A stretch of DNA of 22,407 bases. Source: Ruminococcaceae bacterium UBA1244 (GTDB taxonomy: Bacteria; Bacillota; Clostridia; Oscillospirales; Acutalibacteraceae). The position numbers and the translations under genes were made by a program. The notes under the pieces were generated by a model that saw only the letters and a list, made by a program, of their open reading frames with translations, was not told the DNA's origin and ran no database searches. The stretch is taken from NCBI GenBank assembly GCA_002308635.1, contig DBWG01000014.1, positions 12,591-34,997 on the forward strand, in the 5' to 3' direction. Within the stretch, counting starts at the first letter, position 1. Every line of letters begins with the position of its first letter. Of this stretch, positions 20,461-22,407 are shown piece by piece.

Positions 20461-22218
20461 ATGACAAAAAAAGGACTATGTTCTCTGATCCTTGCCGCAA
20501 GTCTTTTGTCGGCGGCAGCTCTGACCGGATGCAACAAATCAGAAGACAACTCAAAGCCTTATTCGCCGCCCGGAACATCAGTAACAGTCTCTTCGGATTC
20601 AAGCACGGATACTCCATCCTCAACTGACGATAATATCCCGGAGGACGGCGGCTATAAGACTATAGAATATGAAAGCTCAAAGGATAAATACAGAACGTTC
20701 TATGAGATATTCCCCTATTCGTTCTGTGATTCAAACGGCGACGGAAAGGGCGACCTTAACGGAATAACCTCAAAGCTTGATTACCTTAATGACGGCGACC
20801 CGAAAACTACAGACGACCTTGGCGTTGACGGCATCTGGCTCACACCGATAATGCAGTCTCCTTCTTATCATAAGTATAATGTCATAGATTATAGAACTGT
20901 CGATGAGACCTTCGGTACAAACGATGATTTCAAAAAGCTGCTCGATGAAGCCCACAAAAGAGGCATCAACGTGATAATCGACCTTGTTATCAACCATACA
21001 TCAAGAAAGTGTGAATGGTTCCAGAAGGCGATCGAAGAGCTGAAAGCAGGAAAGACCGACTGCTATGTGCAGTATTATAATTTTGAAAAGGGCAGAAAGG
21101 AAGACGGCTGGAGAAGTGCGAATGTTGACGATTGGTACTATGAAGGCCACTTTGACGATGATATGCCCGACCTCAACCTTAAAAACCCCGATGTCCGCAA
21201 AGAGATAGAGGAGATAGTAAAGTTCTGGCTGGATATGGGCGTTGACGGATTCCGTCTTGACGCTGTAATGTGGTTTGAAAATACTGACGGCAAACATTCG
21301 GCGTACGACCATGACGGCTCAATAGAGGATCTTAACTGGCTCTATTCTTATGCAAAAGGCATCAAGGAAGATGTCTATATGGTCGGCGAGTGCTGGAACG
21401 ACAGCGGCGTGGTAATCGCAAATTACTATAAATCCGGACTTGACAGCCTGTTTAATTTCAGGGTGCAGGGTTCGGCAGGAAAGATCAATTCAACAGTAAA
21501 CAGCAAGGATGCTGCCGGATATGTTGAGTTCCTTAAAAGCTGGCAGGACAGCATCAAGGAGAGAAATCCTGATGCTATAGACGCAAAGTTCCTCTCAAAT
21601 CACGACACCATCCGCTCAGGAGAATTCCTTGTCGGCACAACAAAGAAACGTCTTGCGGCGGCACTCTATCTTCTTGCTCCCGGCACACCGTTCATATACT
21701 ACGGTGAGGAGATCGAGATGGAAGGCAACAAGCCAGACCCGAATCTCAGAAGAGGTATGGTATGGTCGCTGACTGACGACACAGGCTATGTTAAGAGGAT
21801 CCCCGACGGTACCGTTATGACGGAAGAACCGAAGGTTTCCGTCGAATCGGCTCAGAAGGACTCCGAATCACTTCTCAACTTCTATAAGAGACTTATCGTT
21901 CTCAGAAATCAGAACCCTGAGATCGCAAGAGGCGACATCACACCTGTAACATTCGGAGATGATATGCCGGATGCAGCCGGCTATATAGCAACATACAACG
22001 GAAGCAGCGTTCTGGTTGTATTCAACCTCAGCTCACAGACAAGAAAGGTGACTGTTCCGGATACCTTCAAGGTCAGCGAGGTAAGAGGCTACGCTCTTGC
22101 ACATTCTGATTCCGACAGCTTTGCTGACGATGACGAGGACGAGCCATACAGCAACAAGATATCACTTTCCGGACAGAACCTCACGATGCCCGCTCAGAGC
22201 GTTTTTGTCCTCAAATAA
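20461..22218 (+). CDS. GH13 alpha-amylase family lipoprotein
   Basis: A 585-residue secreted glycoside hydrolase. The signal peptide ends in the lipobox LTGC (C24), followed by a Ser/Thr/Pro/Asp linker to about 65. The GH13 regions are all present: DLVINH (174-179), GFRLDAVMW with nucleophile D267, GECW with acid/base E310, and FLSNHD with D382. DSNGDGKGDL (90-99) is a likely Ca2+ loop. A C-terminal beta domain ends in MPAQSVFVLK. It would hydrolyse alpha-glucans or maltodextrins at the cell surface and feed the transporter encoded just upstream. Exact specificity (amylase, neopullulanase-like or glucosidase) is not determinable by eye. The ATG at 20461 is chosen because AAAGGAG is 8 nt upstream and it opens a proper signal peptide; the earlier in-frame start at 20395 overlaps malG and the hairpin. 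Confidence 0.93.
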   Translation: MTKKGLCSLILAASLLSAAALTGCNKSEDNSKPYSPPGTSVTVSSDSSTDTPSSTDDNIPEDGGYKTIEYESSKDKYRTFYEIFPYSFCDSNGDGKGDLNGITSKLDYLNDGDPKTTDDLGVDGIWLTPIMQSPSYHKYNVIDYRTVDETFGTNDDFKKLLDEAHKRGINVIIDLVINHTSRKCEWFQKAIEELKAGKTDCYVQYYNFEKGRKEDGWRSANVDDWYYEGHFDDDMPDLNLKNPDVRKEIEEIVKFWLDMGVDGFRLDAVMWFENTDGKHSAYDHDGSIEDLNWLYSYAKGIKEDVYMVGECWNDSGVVIANYYKSGLDSLFNFRVQGSAGKINSTVNSKDAAGYVEFLKSWQDSIKERNPDAIDAKFLSNHDTIRSGEFLVGTTKKRLAAALYLLAPGTPFIYYGEEIEMEGNKPDPNLRRGMVWSLTDDTGYVKRIPDGTVMTEEPKVSVESAQKDSESLLNFYKRLIVLRNQNPEIARGDITPVTFGDDMPDAAGYIATYNGSSVLVVFNLSSQTRKVTVPDTFKVSEVRGYALAHSDSDSFADDDEDEPYSNKISLSGQNLTMPAQSVFVLK

Positions 22219-22302
22219 TCAGGGCTTTGCTACGAATCCCTCCGGGGGCTTCTCGCCACCGGACTCCTCGGCAGGAAGCAAGCTCCCTGCACCCGATTTT
22301 TT

Positions 22303-22343
22303 AACGGTATGTTCTTATTACAGAACGTACCGTTTGTTTTTTT
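22303..22343 (+). terminator. Strong Rho-independent terminator after amylase gene
   Basis: AACGGTATGTTCT and AGAACGTACCGTT form a 13-bp stem with one T-G pair around TATTAC, followed by TG and seven T. It closes the carbohydrate-uptake cluster. The 84 bp between the stop codon and this stem carry only a minor GCAGG/CCTGC hairpin (22271-22290). Confidence 0.95.
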
Positions 22344-22407
22344 ATACTAATTTTCGATAAGAAGCTTTTTCAAAGAGTGCGGAAACACGGAAATCAATTT
22401 TGAAAAA

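Noticed and set aside
1..22407. CRISPR array, tRNA/rRNA genes or insertion sequence
   Set aside because: No regularly spaced repeats, no tRNA-like cloverleaf or rRNA stretch, and no transposase frame were recognised on either strand by eye.

Overview
The window looks like chromosomal DNA from a Gram-positive anaerobe of the Clostridia, most likely a Ruminococcus-like or [Eubacterium] siraeum-like gut member of the Oscillospiraceae. That placement is inference. It rests on moderate G+C, strong AGGAGG-type ribosome binding sites, near-consensus sigma-A promoters, a YmfF/YmfH peptidase-like pair, a G5/3D-type cell-wall protein, and a maltose/maltodextrin-type transporter next to a lipoprotein amylase. 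No rRNA, tRNA, CRISPR array or transposase was seen.

Layout. Positions 1-1793 (minus strand) hold a short operon: tatD, a short-chain dehydrogenase, and the start of a ThyX-like gene that runs off the left edge. It is driven by a consensus promoter at 1862-1890. Divergently, 2114-8602 (plus strand) holds the ymfF/ymfH-like pair, then a 0.3-kb intergenic block with a 30-bp direct repeat, then folD, rmuC and a DegT-type sugar aminotransferase, closed by a strong terminator. A 0.7-kb AT-rich gap leads to a secreted G5-domain cell-wall protein with its own consensus promoter. Positions 10580-13114 form an island of five small membrane proteins in two tandem paralogue families: two of about 100 aa, then three DUF4190-like. 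Each group has its own promoter and terminator. A Ca2+-type P-type ATPase lies convergently at 13119-15728.

Positions 16261-22343 hold a carbohydrate-uptake cluster: an extended -10 promoter with adjacent inverted repeats, a structured leader, a lipoprotein solute-binding protein, an internal terminator, a MalF-like permease, a MalG-like permease, and a GH13 amylase lipoprotein. The likely logic is extracellular cleavage of an alpha-glucan by the anchored amylase, capture by the binding protein, and import by the two permeases. No ATP-binding subunit is encoded here, so it is presumably a shared MsmX/MalK-type ATPase elsewhere.

The most striking observation is an in-frame TAG at 19419-19421 in the MalF-like gene. 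Beyond it the frame stays open for 34 codons, encodes a last membrane helix and hydrophilic tail, and ends in a TGA that overlaps the malG start (ATGA). This is either a nonsense mutation or sequencing error in a normally 525-residue permease, or a stop codon that is read through. Other points worth a look are the repeat block at 4704-4975, a WalR-like box upstream of the cell-wall gene, and the tandem membrane-protein island. I see no clear previously undescribed multi-gene system; the small-membrane-protein island is the nearest candidate.
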